Source: Medakamo hakoo (lineage: Eukaryota > Chlorophyta > Trebouxiophyceae > Coccomyxaceae). From it: DNA of 64,000 bases. This document shows, piece by piece, positions 31,574 to 42,000 of this stretch. The stretch lies in NCBI GenBank assembly GCA_026636295.1, contig CP089455.1:656897-720896 (forward strand). Reading direction: 5' to 3'. The stretch's first letter is position 1. Every line of letters begins with the position of its first letter. A program made the position numbers and the translations under genes. The notes under the pieces are model-generated. The model saw only the letters and a program-made list of their open reading frames with translations, ran no database searches and was not told where the DNA came from.

Positions 31574-32566
31574 GGGGTGGGTGAGGGGAGACGAGTGTGT
31601 GTGGGCGTGTGAACAAAAGGAAAGAGTGTGTGCGTCGTCGTGCCTCAATCATGTTTTTAAGTAGTACGGGTAATCACTAAACCGATGTTTACACGACGCT
31701 CTCACGCGCGCGAGTTTGTTTGTTTTTGGTGTCGTTTTTGTTGTTTGAAACTCTAAAGACAACGGTGAAAGGGGGGGGGGGGACAAGGGGGAAACTCTTC
31801 GCTTTTTTGGTTGTTTTTGGAAGGCAGGAGGGGCGAATGTTGCCTGGGCGGGCGCTGCGTACGCGGCCAGCCCGCCCAGGGGAAAAATGGTTGTTTGGTT
31901 GGGGGAATGATAAAAAAAGGGAGGGAGAGGGCGTGGGTCGGAGTCAAGAGGGTCGGGCGGTGGGGTTGTGCCCGCCTCGCTCTCAGGGCCGCACGCCCCT
32001 CCCTTTGTTTTCCGCGATCGTTGGAGGGGGTTGTCTCTCAAAACTCTAAAAAAATCAGTGGGACCCTTGGCGGGACCGTGGGGTGATGGGGGTGGGGACA
32101 CAAAATGCAGGATGCAAGGGGGGGGCGCCCAGGCGCCGTCGGCGGTCGTTCGGCCCGAGCGGGGTCGCGTGTGGTTTTGCTGTTTTTCGGGGAAAAAACG
32201 CAAAAAGATTCGGCGTGCCGGAGCCCCGGACCCCACCGCCGTGGGTGAGGGGGGCCCGTGTTGGTGCGCCGGGAAGGACGCACACAACATGGGGCGGCGC
32301 CGTGCCACCGCGCATCGCGCGCGCTCGTTGGGGGAGGGGGGTGGGGTGGGGGAAGGAAAAAACCGCGCCGCGACTGGGGAGTCACGCCTGGGGAAAAAAA
32401 GCACGCAGGGGAAAAAGGGAACGCAAAGCATACAGCAGCAGCACATTGTTGGCGACGACGGAGGAGCGCGCACTCACGGTGAACACGTCGCGCGTGAGCG
32501 GGAGGGACCGCTTCCAGACTCCGCGCCGGGGTGGTGGTGGGGCGTCAGCCCCCACACACACACCCA
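31574..32566. other. 990-bp low-coding region between convergent TPLATE and expansin-like genes
   Basis: Base composition shifts here. 31640-32060 is rich in T and G runs (TTTGTTTGTTTT, G12) and clearly lower in GC than the window. A minus-strand frame at 31649-32473 is open for 274 codons, but it is Pro/Ser/Phe-rich without a recognisable fold and lies in the 3' flank of the expansin-like gene. No tRNA or snRNA recognised. Confidence 0.5.
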
Positions 32567-33820
32567 TCAAGCCCACAGCAGCTTGCGGCCGCCCGTCGCG
32601 ACGTCGGGGCTGCCGGCCTTGCCGGACGCCTCCTCCGTCGGCTTGGACACGGCCGCGCCCTTGCCGGGGCCGGCGTTGGTCGACCGCCCAAAGTTCTTGG
32701 GCCCGCACCGGAAGATGAGCGAGTCCTTGGGGTTGCCGTAGTTGCCCTCGCCCTCGGACGGGCGGCAGATCGAGTCCTTGGACGCGCACACGGCCAGCGG
32801 CCAGGGCGTCGCGATGCACGGCTTGCGGGGCTGGCCCACGTCCCGGGGCTCGCACTCGCCGCCCAGGCCGCCGCACTGCTCGCCGTCCTCGATGTACATG
32901 GTGTCGGTCGTGTAGACGACGCCCGAGTTGGCTTCCGTGCCGATCGCGGCCTTGGGCGTTTCGGGCTGCCACAGGGAGAAGCCTTCGGGGACGGCCGGGT
33001 GCACAAACTCGCCGTAGTTGTTGGCGCGCTTGCCGTAGCCGGGCATGACCTGGGACTCGAACACCAGGTCGCCGACGGGCGCAAACTGCATGGCGCCGTC
33101 GCCGCCGCCGACGGGGATGGTGTCCTCAATGACCTCGCCCGTGACCGACGTCACGCGGATGGGCATGGGGAAGTCGGTCGCCTCCCACCGCCGGTTGGTG
33201 GACTCGCCCGGCCACACCCACTGGTTGTTGGTCGTGTAGTGCGGCGTGTGCCAGCGGCCGTCCACCTTGATCTGGACGTCCTTGACGGGCACGCGCGTGT
33301 TGGAGACGACGATCGCCCAGTAGTCCGGGCCCAGGTTGGTCACGGGCGTGTACTTGATCTTGGAGTCGCCCACGTTGCAGGGGACGGCGAACCACTCCAC
33401 CCGCCACCGGCCGTCGCCGTTGATGTTCTGGTCGATGTCGCCCTTCTTGCACTCCGGGCACTGGTTGTTGACGATGCCCATCGTCCACTGCGTCGTGGAC
33501 GGCGGCGTCACGCCGACGCCGCCGCCGATGCCGCGGTACATGATGCACGTGCCGCACCCCTTGCCGCCGTTGAACTGGTCGTGGTTCAGGGCGATGGTCA
33601 CCATCGTCCCCGTCGTCCAGGCGGACGTGGACATGGTGTTGGCGAAGTTCTCGTTGAAGGAGCAGGCGCCCTTGGCGTCCTGGTCCGGGTCCTGGCCGTA
33701 GAACGTCGCGTCGCCCGTCTGCTTGGAGCCCATGTTGGACATTTCCGCCCAGTTGAATTCGGCGACGGCGGACGAGACGGCCAGGGCGGCCAGGGCGGCC
33801 GTGAAGGTGAGGAGGCGCAT
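32567..33820 (-). CDS. Secreted expansin-like protein with Cys-rich C-terminus
   Basis: A single exon of 417 residues. Residues 1-20 form a signal peptide (Leu/Ala core, cleavage near AVA-E). The double-psi beta-barrel domain shows GDATFYGQD, GACSFNENFA, GKGCGTCIMY, GIVNNQCPEC and GRWRVEWFAVPCNVG, the Cys and aromatic pattern of expansin domain 1. The region from about 170 (DYWAIVVSNTRV, VKDVQIKVDGRWH, QWVWPG) resembles the beta-sandwich expansin domain 2/CBM63. After that comes a unique block and a Cys-rich C-terminal module beginning GEQCGGLGGECEP, similar in start to fungal-type CBM1. Expansins loosen cell-wall polysaccharides without hydrolysis. In an alga it may remodel its own wall or matrix. 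It is not intron-split, and the codon use looks normal. Confidence 0.82.
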   Translation of the reverse strand: MRLLTFTAALAALAVSSAVAEFNWAEMSNMGSKQTGDATFYGQDPDQDAKGACSFNENFANTMSTSAWTTGTMVTIALNHDQFNGGKGCGTCIMYRGIGGGVGVTPPSTTQWTMGIVNNQCPECKKGDIDQNINGDGRWRVEWFAVPCNVGDSKIKYTPVTNLGPDYWAIVVSNTRVPVKDVQIKVDGRWHTPHYTTNNQWVWPGESTNRRWEATDFPMPIRVTSVTGEVIEDTIPVGGGDGAMQFAPVGDLVFESQVMPGYGKRANNYGEFVHPAVPEGFSLWQPETPKAAIGTEANSGVVYTTDTMYIEDGEQCGGLGGECEPRDVGQPRKPCIATPWPLAVCASKDSICRPSEGEGNYGNPKDSLIFRCGPKNFGRSTNAGPGKGAAVSKPTEEASGKAGSPDVATGGRKLLWA

Positions 33821-35193
33821 GGTTGTAGTGTTGGGTAGGTCTGGGGAGGGGAGTCATGGTGGGGAAAGAAGGGGGGGAGAGGCGTGAGAGAGAGCGAGGG
33901 ACGAGAGCCCTGGCTGAAGGCGTTGCCTGCGGGCGGTCCGCAGGCGGTGGGTGCTCTGGCTCCCGCTCGCTTGCCGCCGCCGCCCCGGCCGATCCGGCCT
34001 TTCCGGACTGCGTCCGCCGCCTCAAACCGCATGAGCGTGCGATTGGGCACCTTCTCTGGGAGAGAGGACCACGCTCGACCCTCGACGCGGGCGCACGGCC
34101 TCCGTCAGACGGAGTGGCCAGACGCGGCACCGGCGCGTCGCTCGTCTCCCGCCGAGCGGCCGTCGCCGCTCGCCGCTCGGCGGACGCCCTTCCTGCGTCG
34201 CCGCGTTCCCTCCGCCGCCTCGGCTGCATTACGGACGCAGTCGCCAAGCGAGAAGCGGGCTCGGAGGGGCGGGCAATGGGTCGGAAGGCGGCGGCCCGGC
34301 CGCCGCCGTGCGGCCGCATCGACTCGACTTTTCGAGCACGCGGCAAAGCGAAACACGCCCGTCTGCTTCCCCCGCGACCGGGCCGCGCGCCGACCCTCCG
34401 CCCTCCCCACCGCCCCAGGCGCCTTCCTCACCTTGGGAGAAGAGCAGCGGGCGGGCGGGCGGGCGAAAAGAGAGGGGAAGCGCGCACGAAAGGCCGGCCA
34501 GTAGCAGTAAGGAGTGGTGTGTCAAACCAGGGAGCTGCAAAAAGCAATAGGAGGAGTGGGGGGCAGGGGGCGAGCCCCACTCCAGGCCGGGCTCCGTGGG
34601 TCTGACTTTCCCGTGTGATCTCGCCCCAGACTGACTAGTCTCACCAGGGCCGCCTGCACTTTATCCGAGTCGGCGCCGACGCGGACGCACGGAGTGCGTG
34701 AGCCCCCCTCCCCCCCTCCCGCCCCCAGCCCCACCCCTCCGTGCGGCGTCTCCCTGGACCCACCCCCCACTGCTCCGTGCCTCCGTCCCCGGTGACGCTG
34801 GCGGGCGGCCTGCGGGCGCCTGGCCGGCCTCCCTGCGGCCCCCGGCCAGGCAGCCTGCGGGCACCCGCCCCCCCCCACCGCTTGAGTCCGCCTGGAGACG
34901 GACGTGGGTGTGAGAGCCCGCCCGCGCCCCGGCGACGGGGGGGGTCTCCAGACTTTTGTCTCTTGCTAGGGCCTTGGGCGTGAGGGGTGGCTGGCGGGCC
35001 GAGAAGGAAAGGTGGCACGGCGCCCGGCTAAGAGTGAGGAGAGGGGGCAGTCGCCCTCTTGGCCAGGAGAGCTGCGCGCCCGCGCCCCCCCTCTCCCCCA
35101 CTCCATTCATCTTCCGGCAGGCGTCGGCGCGCACCCGCCTCGCCTGGCCACACGGTGCCTAGACCCTCAGGCACACCCTTGACCCCCTCACAG
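33821..35193. other. 1.37-kb divergent intergenic region (expansin-like / VWA protein)
   Basis: It holds both promoters. Several overlapping frames stay open, as expected in such GC-rich DNA, but none has a domain, and all are Arg/Pro/Ala-rich. Unannotated 5' exons of the VWA gene could lie near its end. No RNA gene recognised. Confidence 0.5.
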
Positions 35194-37525
35194 ATGCCCG
35201 CCCTGTCCCTGGCGGGCAGTGCCACCCGCCCCGGCCCGCGGTCGGCGTCAACTCCCACCAGCGGCCGGCTGCATGCGAGCCGCCCGACGCCGCCTCGCCA
35301 CGGCCCGCCCGTCCGTGGCCCTCCTCCGCCACCCGCCATCGCCGCGCCGGCATCACCAGTGGCGTCCTCCACACCGGCCAAGGACGGCCACACCCAGATG
35401 CTGCACGGCCTGGGCGCGGTGGGTGACGTCCCAGCCAAGCTGATGCCGTTTTTGTTGCGGCTGGCCCATGTGCGGTGCGTGTGTGGCCGCCTTGTTCGGG
35501 GTGCGGGCGCGGGTGTGGGCGGGTGTGAACTCAAACTTGTTTGCGAGCGTGGCGGCGAGCTGGCGGAGGGCTTGGCGACGGCGTGGCGGGCCCCGGCAAA
35601 AGCAGCAAGACGCCGCACCCGTCGCCGCTCGCACCTTATCCTTTCTCCCACCCACCCACCCCTCTGCTTCCAGCGCCCAAGTCACGGGCCACGAGTCGGC
35701 CGCGGCCCTGGCTGAAGGCGCCGCCGGCGTCCTGGCGTGGCGGGCCGCCCTGGTCCGCGGCCTGCTGCCGGACGACGCCACGCTGCGCGGCCTGGCGGCC
35801 GACCCGGACGAACCGTTGGGCGAGGCGTTGGCCGCGCGCGCGCGGACCGCGGACGACCCCGCGGCCGCGCTGGCCTGGCCCGCGGGGCCGCTGCGAGCCA
35901 CGCTGATTCGCGACCTGGCGCGGTTGGGTGCTCCACGAGCCGCTGCCAAATTCCCGGCCGTCTTGGACGCCCTCCTCCGCACGCTCGTCGAAGCGACGAC
36001 CAAGTACGAAAAGCTGGTCGGCGGCGTGGAGGAGGTGGTGGCCAAAGACACGCCGGGGGATGAGCCGACGTACTCCTCTGCGCGCGACCTGGCCCGCCAG
36101 GAAGCTGAGCGGCGGGCGGCCCGGGCGGCGGCCGCGGCGGACGATCCCGCTGCGGCGGCGGCGGCCGCTGCGGCCGCGGCTGCGGCCGCGGCCCGCGCCC
36201 AGGCCGCCGCCGCGGCTGGACCCGCTGAAGACGACGACGACGGCGACGGCCCGCCCGACACGTCCGACTGGCCTTTAGATAAGCGGGCGGCCGAGGGCGT
36301 GGCCGGCGCGGTCGTCAAGCTGTGGGAAGCGCCGCTGCGGACGCTGGCGGCCGCAGGGCGGGCGTTCGACGGGCTGGAGGCCTTGCTCGGCGGCGGCATG
36401 TTTGACCTGGGAGGCGGCATCTGGCGGCGCAAAGGCTGGGCCGAAATGGACGCCATGCGGTCGCGGTTGGAGGACCTCAAAGAACTGCGCGACCTGGTCC
36501 GGTCCCTGGGCCGTGGCGGTGGGTGGGGCCCGCTCCGCCGCGCGCCCATCCAAAAACTGGACCTGCGCGGCCGGCCCGGGCTGTTGCGCACCACCCTGGA
36601 AGCCCAGGAAACGCGGGGCCTGACCCGGTCCGACGACATTTCCCGCCTGCTGCCGTCGGAGGCCGCCCTCATCGCCCGCGGCCGCACCATCCGCCAAGCC
36701 AAGCTCCTGTTTTACGCCAAGCTGGCGGAGAAGGCGCTGTCGACGTACGAGCGGGACGGGTGGGGCGAGTACGACACAGCCATCAACCCCGACCGCCTGG
36801 AGATCCGGCCGACGGCGGACCGGGGGCCCATCCTGCTGTGCGTCGACACGTCCGGGTCCATGCGCGGCGCCCGCGAAGTCGTGGCCAAAGCCCTGGTCCT
36901 GGAATGCATGCGGGCCGCCAAAGCCCAGGAGCGCGGCTGCTTCGTCTTTGCGTTTGCGGGCCCGGCCGACGTCGCGGAGCTGGAGCTGGGCGTCGACGCC
37001 ACGTCGGTCGACCGCCTGCTGACCTTCCTCGAAAAGGTGTTCAACGGCGGGTCCGACTTCAACGAGCCCATTTCGCGGTGCTTGAACCGCCTGACCGACA
37101 AGGCCTGGGCCAACTCGGACATCCTCATCGTGTCGGACGGCGAGCTGCGCCAGCCGGGCCAGGACGTGATGCGGAAGCTCGCGGGCGCGAAAGACAAGCT
37201 GGGCCTGCGCGTCCACGGCCTGGTCGTGGGCACGCCGGGCAAGCAGCGCGCCGACCCGGCTGTCCTGCGCTCCCTGTGCACGTGCATCGCGCCCAACGGC
37301 CGGTCCGAAACGCTGGTCCACACGTTTGAGTCGTGGGCGTCCGTGTCGGCGGACGAAGGCTTGGCAGGCATTGACTGGGATGACGCGGCTGGGGATGCGG
37401 CCCGGCGCAAGGCCAGCCTGGCGCTGGAAAAGCTGCGTGAGGATGAGATCCGGCGCCGGCGCGTGGACAACAAGCACCTGAAAGTGAAAGCCCCGCCGAG
37501 TGGCGGGCGCAAGAAAGGAGAGTGA
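35194..37525 (+). CDS. VWA-domain protein of the ViaA/CoxE type
   Basis: Exons 35194-35474 and 35674-37525 give 710 residues. The N-terminal 70 residues are Ser/Pro/Arg-rich and may be an organelle leader. The middle is helical with an Ala/Asp-rich linker. The C-terminal von Willebrand A domain starts at ILLCVDTSGSMRGAREVVAK, where DTSGS (about 485) is the metal-ion-dependent adhesion site. It continues with FVFAFAGPADVAELELG, FNGGSDFNEPI and ILIVSDGEL. This order (GGSDF, then IVSDGE) matches bacterial ViaA and CoxE-like proteins, which partner MoxR/RavA AAA+ ATPases as chaperones for metalloenzyme or respiratory complexes. No MoxR gene is seen in the window. The cellular compartment is inference. 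Confidence 0.82.
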
Positions 37526-37664
37526 GGGGGGTGGTGGGAGGGAGGGGTGGTGTCACACCAGTGCTTGCGCTTGACTGTTTTTTTTTCACACGCAACGCGC
37601 CGTTCTAGACGCGCGCTCTCCCGCCCACCTCGCCCTCCCATCCATTCCCCCATTCCACCCCCAT

Positions 37665-38880
37665 CTACGCCCTGGGAGCCTTGGCGGGGTAGACTTGCGG
37701 AATGACCTTCAGCGTCGACGGGTCGGGGCGCACGTATGACGGGTCGTCGGCCTGGCGCGGCGGCAGCTCCACCCTCTCGCGCGGCAGGTCCCGGTACGGA
37801 ATCGCTTTCAGCAGGAAGGAGATGGCGTTCAGGTGTGCCGCTTTCTTGTCGTCCGACGGCACGACGTTCCAGGGCGACGACGGCGTGTCCGTCGCCGCAA
37901 ACATGGCGTCCCGCGCCTTGCTGTAGTCGACCCAGTGGCTGCGGGCCGTGAGGTCAAACGGCGACAGCTTGAAGTTCTTCTCCGGCTTGGCAATCCGGTC
38001 CTGAAACCGCTTTTCCTGCTCCTCGTCGCTCACGGAAAAGTACAGCTTGATCAGAATGACACCGTCCGCCTGGATCATGTCTTCCACCAGCGGGGCTTGC
38101 TGGAAGAAACGGTCGCGCTGGGCGGGCGTGCAAAAGCCCATGACCGTTTCCACGCCCGCGCGGTTGTACCACGACCGGTCAAAGACGACGATCTCGCCGC
38201 CGGAGGGGAGGTGGGCGATGTAGCGCTGGAAGTACCACTGCGCAGTGGGTGGTGTTGGGAAAGAGGAACGGTGAGGCGGGACGGGTGTTGGGTACCAGGC
38301 GCGCGCACCCGTGCCCGGGCGCCGCGCGGCACAGGCCGGGCAGGCAGGCCGGGCCCCGGCCGCCCGCCGCTGGACAGGCCCGCCCGGCACCGTCACCGCA
38401 GTGAGAACCAGGCACAACCCCTTTCCCACCCTCCCCACACCCCACCTGTGTTTTCTCGGCGTCCGACGGCGCGGGCAGGGCCACCACCCTCAACCCGCGC
38501 TGGTTGAGCGGGGCCGTGACGCGCTGGATGCACCCGCCCTTGCCCGCCGCGTCCCGGCCTTCAAAGATAATCAGGACTTTGAGCTTCTCGTGCTTGATCC
38601 ACTCCTGCCACTTGACGAGCTCGACTTGTAAGCGCTTCAGTTCGGCGTCTGTGGATGATGGAGGGTGGAGGGATGGAAGGATGGGAGGGATGGGAGGGAT
38701 GGAGGGATGAGAGGGATGGGAGGGATGGAGAGGGATGGAGCGATGGTGGGTGGTGGGCCGCGCCCGCGAGGAAGGGCATGCCCCCCTTCAATCGAAAGGC
38801 GGCCGCCTCCTCGAATGGCCCGCCATCCCCTCACCATAGTCGTACGGCCGGTCGCCTTCTTTCTTGTGGCCGCCGCCCAT
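37665..38880 (-). CDS. PPK2: Polyphosphate kinase 2 family enzyme
   Basis: Exons 38880-38835, 38648-38446 and 38237-37665 give 273 residues. The protein shows YDAELKRLQVELVKWQEW, the Walker A loop FEGRDAAGKGGCI (46-54 core), ALPAPSDAEKTQWYFQRYIA, the Walker B/lid segment FDRSWYNRAGVE (about 102-113) and YFSVSDEEQEKRFQ. All are diagnostic of PPK2, which uses inorganic polyphosphate to phosphorylate GDP/ADP or nucleoside monophosphates, or runs in reverse. Length matches the one-domain bacterial class. PPK2 is mainly bacterial, yet here it has two spliceosomal introns and host-like base composition, so it is long resident in the nucleus if acquired by transfer. No targeting leader is apparent. 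Intron 1 carries a GGGATGGA minisatellite. Confidence 0.94.
38661..38740. repeat. GGGATGGA-type minisatellite in PPK2 intron 1
   Basis: About ten irregular units of 8-10 bases built from GGGATGGA and GGATGAGA. It lies inside the intron 38649-38834. Confidence 0.85.
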
Positions 38881-39009
38881 CGCTCTGGAAGAGGGTGAGT
38901 GAGCGGTGGATGCGCGTGTTTTCCGACAGAGGAACAGAAAAAAAGGGCTCTGCAGACTCCACTCCTCCGTTCTCTCTCCGTGCTCTCTCCCTCTCCCCCT
39001 CTCCCTCTC

Positions 39010-42000
39010 TCACTGCGCCGGAGGCGGCGGTGGTGGTGGTGCCGGCCCCGGCGGCGGCCCGGGAGGCACAAGCCCCGCCATCCACGCCTGTTGCTGTTGT
39101 TGCTGTTGCGGCGGCGGTGGCGGTGGCGGTGGCGGCGGCACCACCGCCGCACCAAACGCGCCCGCCGCCGCACCACCCGGCCCACCCGCGCCGGCGTGGT
39201 GCGACGCCGTCAGCGGGGACAGGGCGCCCAGAGCGCTGAAGCCGACGGGTGGGGGTGGGGCTGGGGACAGGGCGACGGCCGGCGGCGGGTCTAGGGCAAA
39301 ACCGGGGACCGGCGGCGGAGGCGGGGGTGGCGGCGGCAGCGGCGCGGCGAAAGCCGGCGGCGCGTACGCAGCAGCAGCAGCAGCAGTCGCCGGCGGAACC
39401 AAAGGCGGCGGCAGGGCGTGCGGCGGCGGATAGGCCGTCTCCTGCTGGTGCTGCGGTGGCAGGGCGTAGGCACCCGCGGGCGGGGCCGGGAAGTGCGGCG
39501 GCAGGGCGGGGGGAGCACCAGCGCCAAAACCACCGACGGGTGTGGGGGCATGGTGCAGAGGAGCCGCGGCGGCAGCGGCACCTGCCGCCGCCGCCGCCGC
39601 CGCAGCAGCAGCAGCAGCAGCAGCCGCTTTCTCCGCTACCGTCGGCCGGCGACCCGACCGCGATTTCTTCCGCGCCGGCCCACCATCCGGCCCGGGCGTG
39701 CCGTCCGCCGACGAGGGCGGCCCGGCCGACCCACCGCGCGAGGGCGGGTACGCCGTCGTCGGCGTCGCCGCCGCCGCCGCCGCCGCCGCCGGCGATGGCT
39801 GAGCAGCAGGCCCACCAGGTAGGCGGGCCGCCCGCCACCGGCGCTCAAAGCCGGCCTCCGCATCGCCGGCCGCGCGCCAGACGGCCGACTTTTCCAGGTT
39901 GTACGCCCGGCAGTTGGCCCAGACCAGGGCGACGTCGGCCCGGACGGCCCGCCAGGAGGTGTACAAGCCTGCGTTCAGGCGGCCTTCAATCGTGCCCAGG
40001 TCCATGGGCGTGGACACGTAGTCCCCATAGCCGGGCGCGTACTCCGGGTTGACGGGTTCCGCAAACCAGGCGCCGGCCTTGGTGGCCGCGACCGCACGCA
40101 GCACGGTGATGGCAGCCGCCGCCGTCGCGGGCGTCGGCGCGTCGTCCAGGGAGACGGCGGCCAATGCGGCGGGGACGGACGGCGGGCGTGGCGCGCGCGG
40201 GACGGGCGGGGGTGGCGGAGGCGCCGCGAGCTCGGGCGGCGGGCCGTCGGCGCCCGCCGGCGGCAGGCCCGCTTCCGCAAACCGTTTCTCCACCATGGCG
40301 GCCGCGCGAATCGCGGCCTTGGCGATGTGCGAGTCGGGCCGGTTGTACGTCTCGCAGTTGGACCAGACGAGCGACACGTCGGCCCGCAGGTCCGCCAGGG
40401 ACGCGTAGTGGCCGCCCCGCCGGGCGCGCGCCGCAATCGTGCCCAGGTCCATGGGGCGGGCGATGATGGCGTGGTAGTCGGGGACTTCGACCGGGTCCAC
40501 CGGCTCGGCAAAGGCGGCGCCGGTCGCGGAGGAGGACACGAGGTCCAGGGCGCGGGCGGCGGCCGCCATTTGTTCGGCGAGCGTGCGGGGCGGGCCGGAC
40601 CACCGGCCGCCGCCCGGCCCGCCGCCCCACCCGCCACCGCCGCCACCCCGCCCCGCGACTTCCGCGCGCGCGGCCGCCGCCGCGGCCTCGACCTTGGCCC
40701 GCGACTCTTCCGCGCGCTTGTGCTCGCGCAGGGCGGCCTGGCGGGCCGTGACCTGTTCCTCGCGCCCGCGCCGCACGCAGGTCGGGCACTCCCACTGCTC
40801 GTCCGCCAGGCGCTGCATGTCTTCGGCGGATAGGCCGACGCACGTGGAGTGGAACCACGCGTCGCACGCGTCGCACGCAATCCACTCGCCGGTCGGGTCG
40901 TCGCCCGCCCGCCCGCACTTGCCGCACTTGTCTTCGTCCGCGGTCCCGCCCGCCTTCTTGCGGGACCAGGAGCCGATGCCACCGTGCGCGTCGCGGTAGG
41001 CTTTCTCTACGTCGCCGACGGCCGCCAGCTCAAACTCGCGGACCTTCCACAGCGGCAGCGCGTCTTCGTACACCCACTTTTCGCGGACGCCGTCGGCCTT
41101 GCGCGGCAGCGGCGGGCACCGGGCGTGGTCTTCCGTGCCGATCTTGGTGGGCTCCCCCCCGCCGTCGGCTTCGCGCGCCCGCTTGGCCAGGCGGGGCAAG
41201 CCGTCGGGGCCGACGTCGTCGCCGTCATCGTCCGTCAGGCCGGGCGTGCCCAGGCGCGCGGTTTCCAGGATGACAGCCGCGACGGCGGCGCGGGACGGGC
41301 GGCCCGGCCGGCCGTGAGACGACCGTTTGATCGCGCCGGCGGTCGCCGGTTCAGGCGACGACCGTTTCGTCCCCGCCTTGGCCAGCGCGCCGGGCGCGGC
41401 GAAGCCGGCGGCCGGGCGGGCGGCGCGGGCGGCGCGCACGCTGGGCTCGCGCGGCGGGACGATGCGGCCGCGGAAGGTGATGGGCCCGCCGGGCAGGGGC
41501 CGGCCCCGGCCCCGGCCGCGACCACGGCCGCGCCCGCGCCCGCGGCCACGACCGCGCCCACGGCCGCGGCCGCGACCACCGCCGACGCTGTCACCCTCGT
41601 CCGCGGGCGCGACGTAGTCCGGGTTGGGGACGAGCTGCACGCGGACGGGCGGCCCGCCGCGCGGGTCGTCCGGGATGGCCAGCGCGACCAGGGTCGGGCC
41701 CCACCCGTCGGGGCCGTGGTACGCGACGCCCGGGCCGAGAGCGGCGAGGCCGATCGGGCCCGGGCCGCCGCCCTGGTCGGACGGCGCGGGCGTGGGGCCG
41801 GGCTCGGAGGAGGCGGGACTGGTGCCGGCGGCCGGGCGCGGCGGCGGCGCCGCGGCCGCGGCTTCCGCGGCCGCCGCCGCTTCCGCGGCCGCGGCCGCCG
41901 TGGCCGCCGCCTCGGCCTCCTCGCGCGCTTTCCTGGCCGCCAGGCGCGCCAGCTCGTCCGCGTCCGGCGGGCCAAAGTCGACCAGGTATTCAAACCCGCC

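Noticed and set aside
31649-32473. 274-codon minus-strand frame in the gap after TPLATE
   Set aside because: Low-complexity, no domain, and in the 3' flank of the expansin-like gene; kept only as a description of the gap.
33856-34605. 249-codon plus-strand frame between the expansin-like and VWA genes
   Set aside because: Arg/Gly/Ala-rich, no motif, overlapped by equally long frames on both strands.
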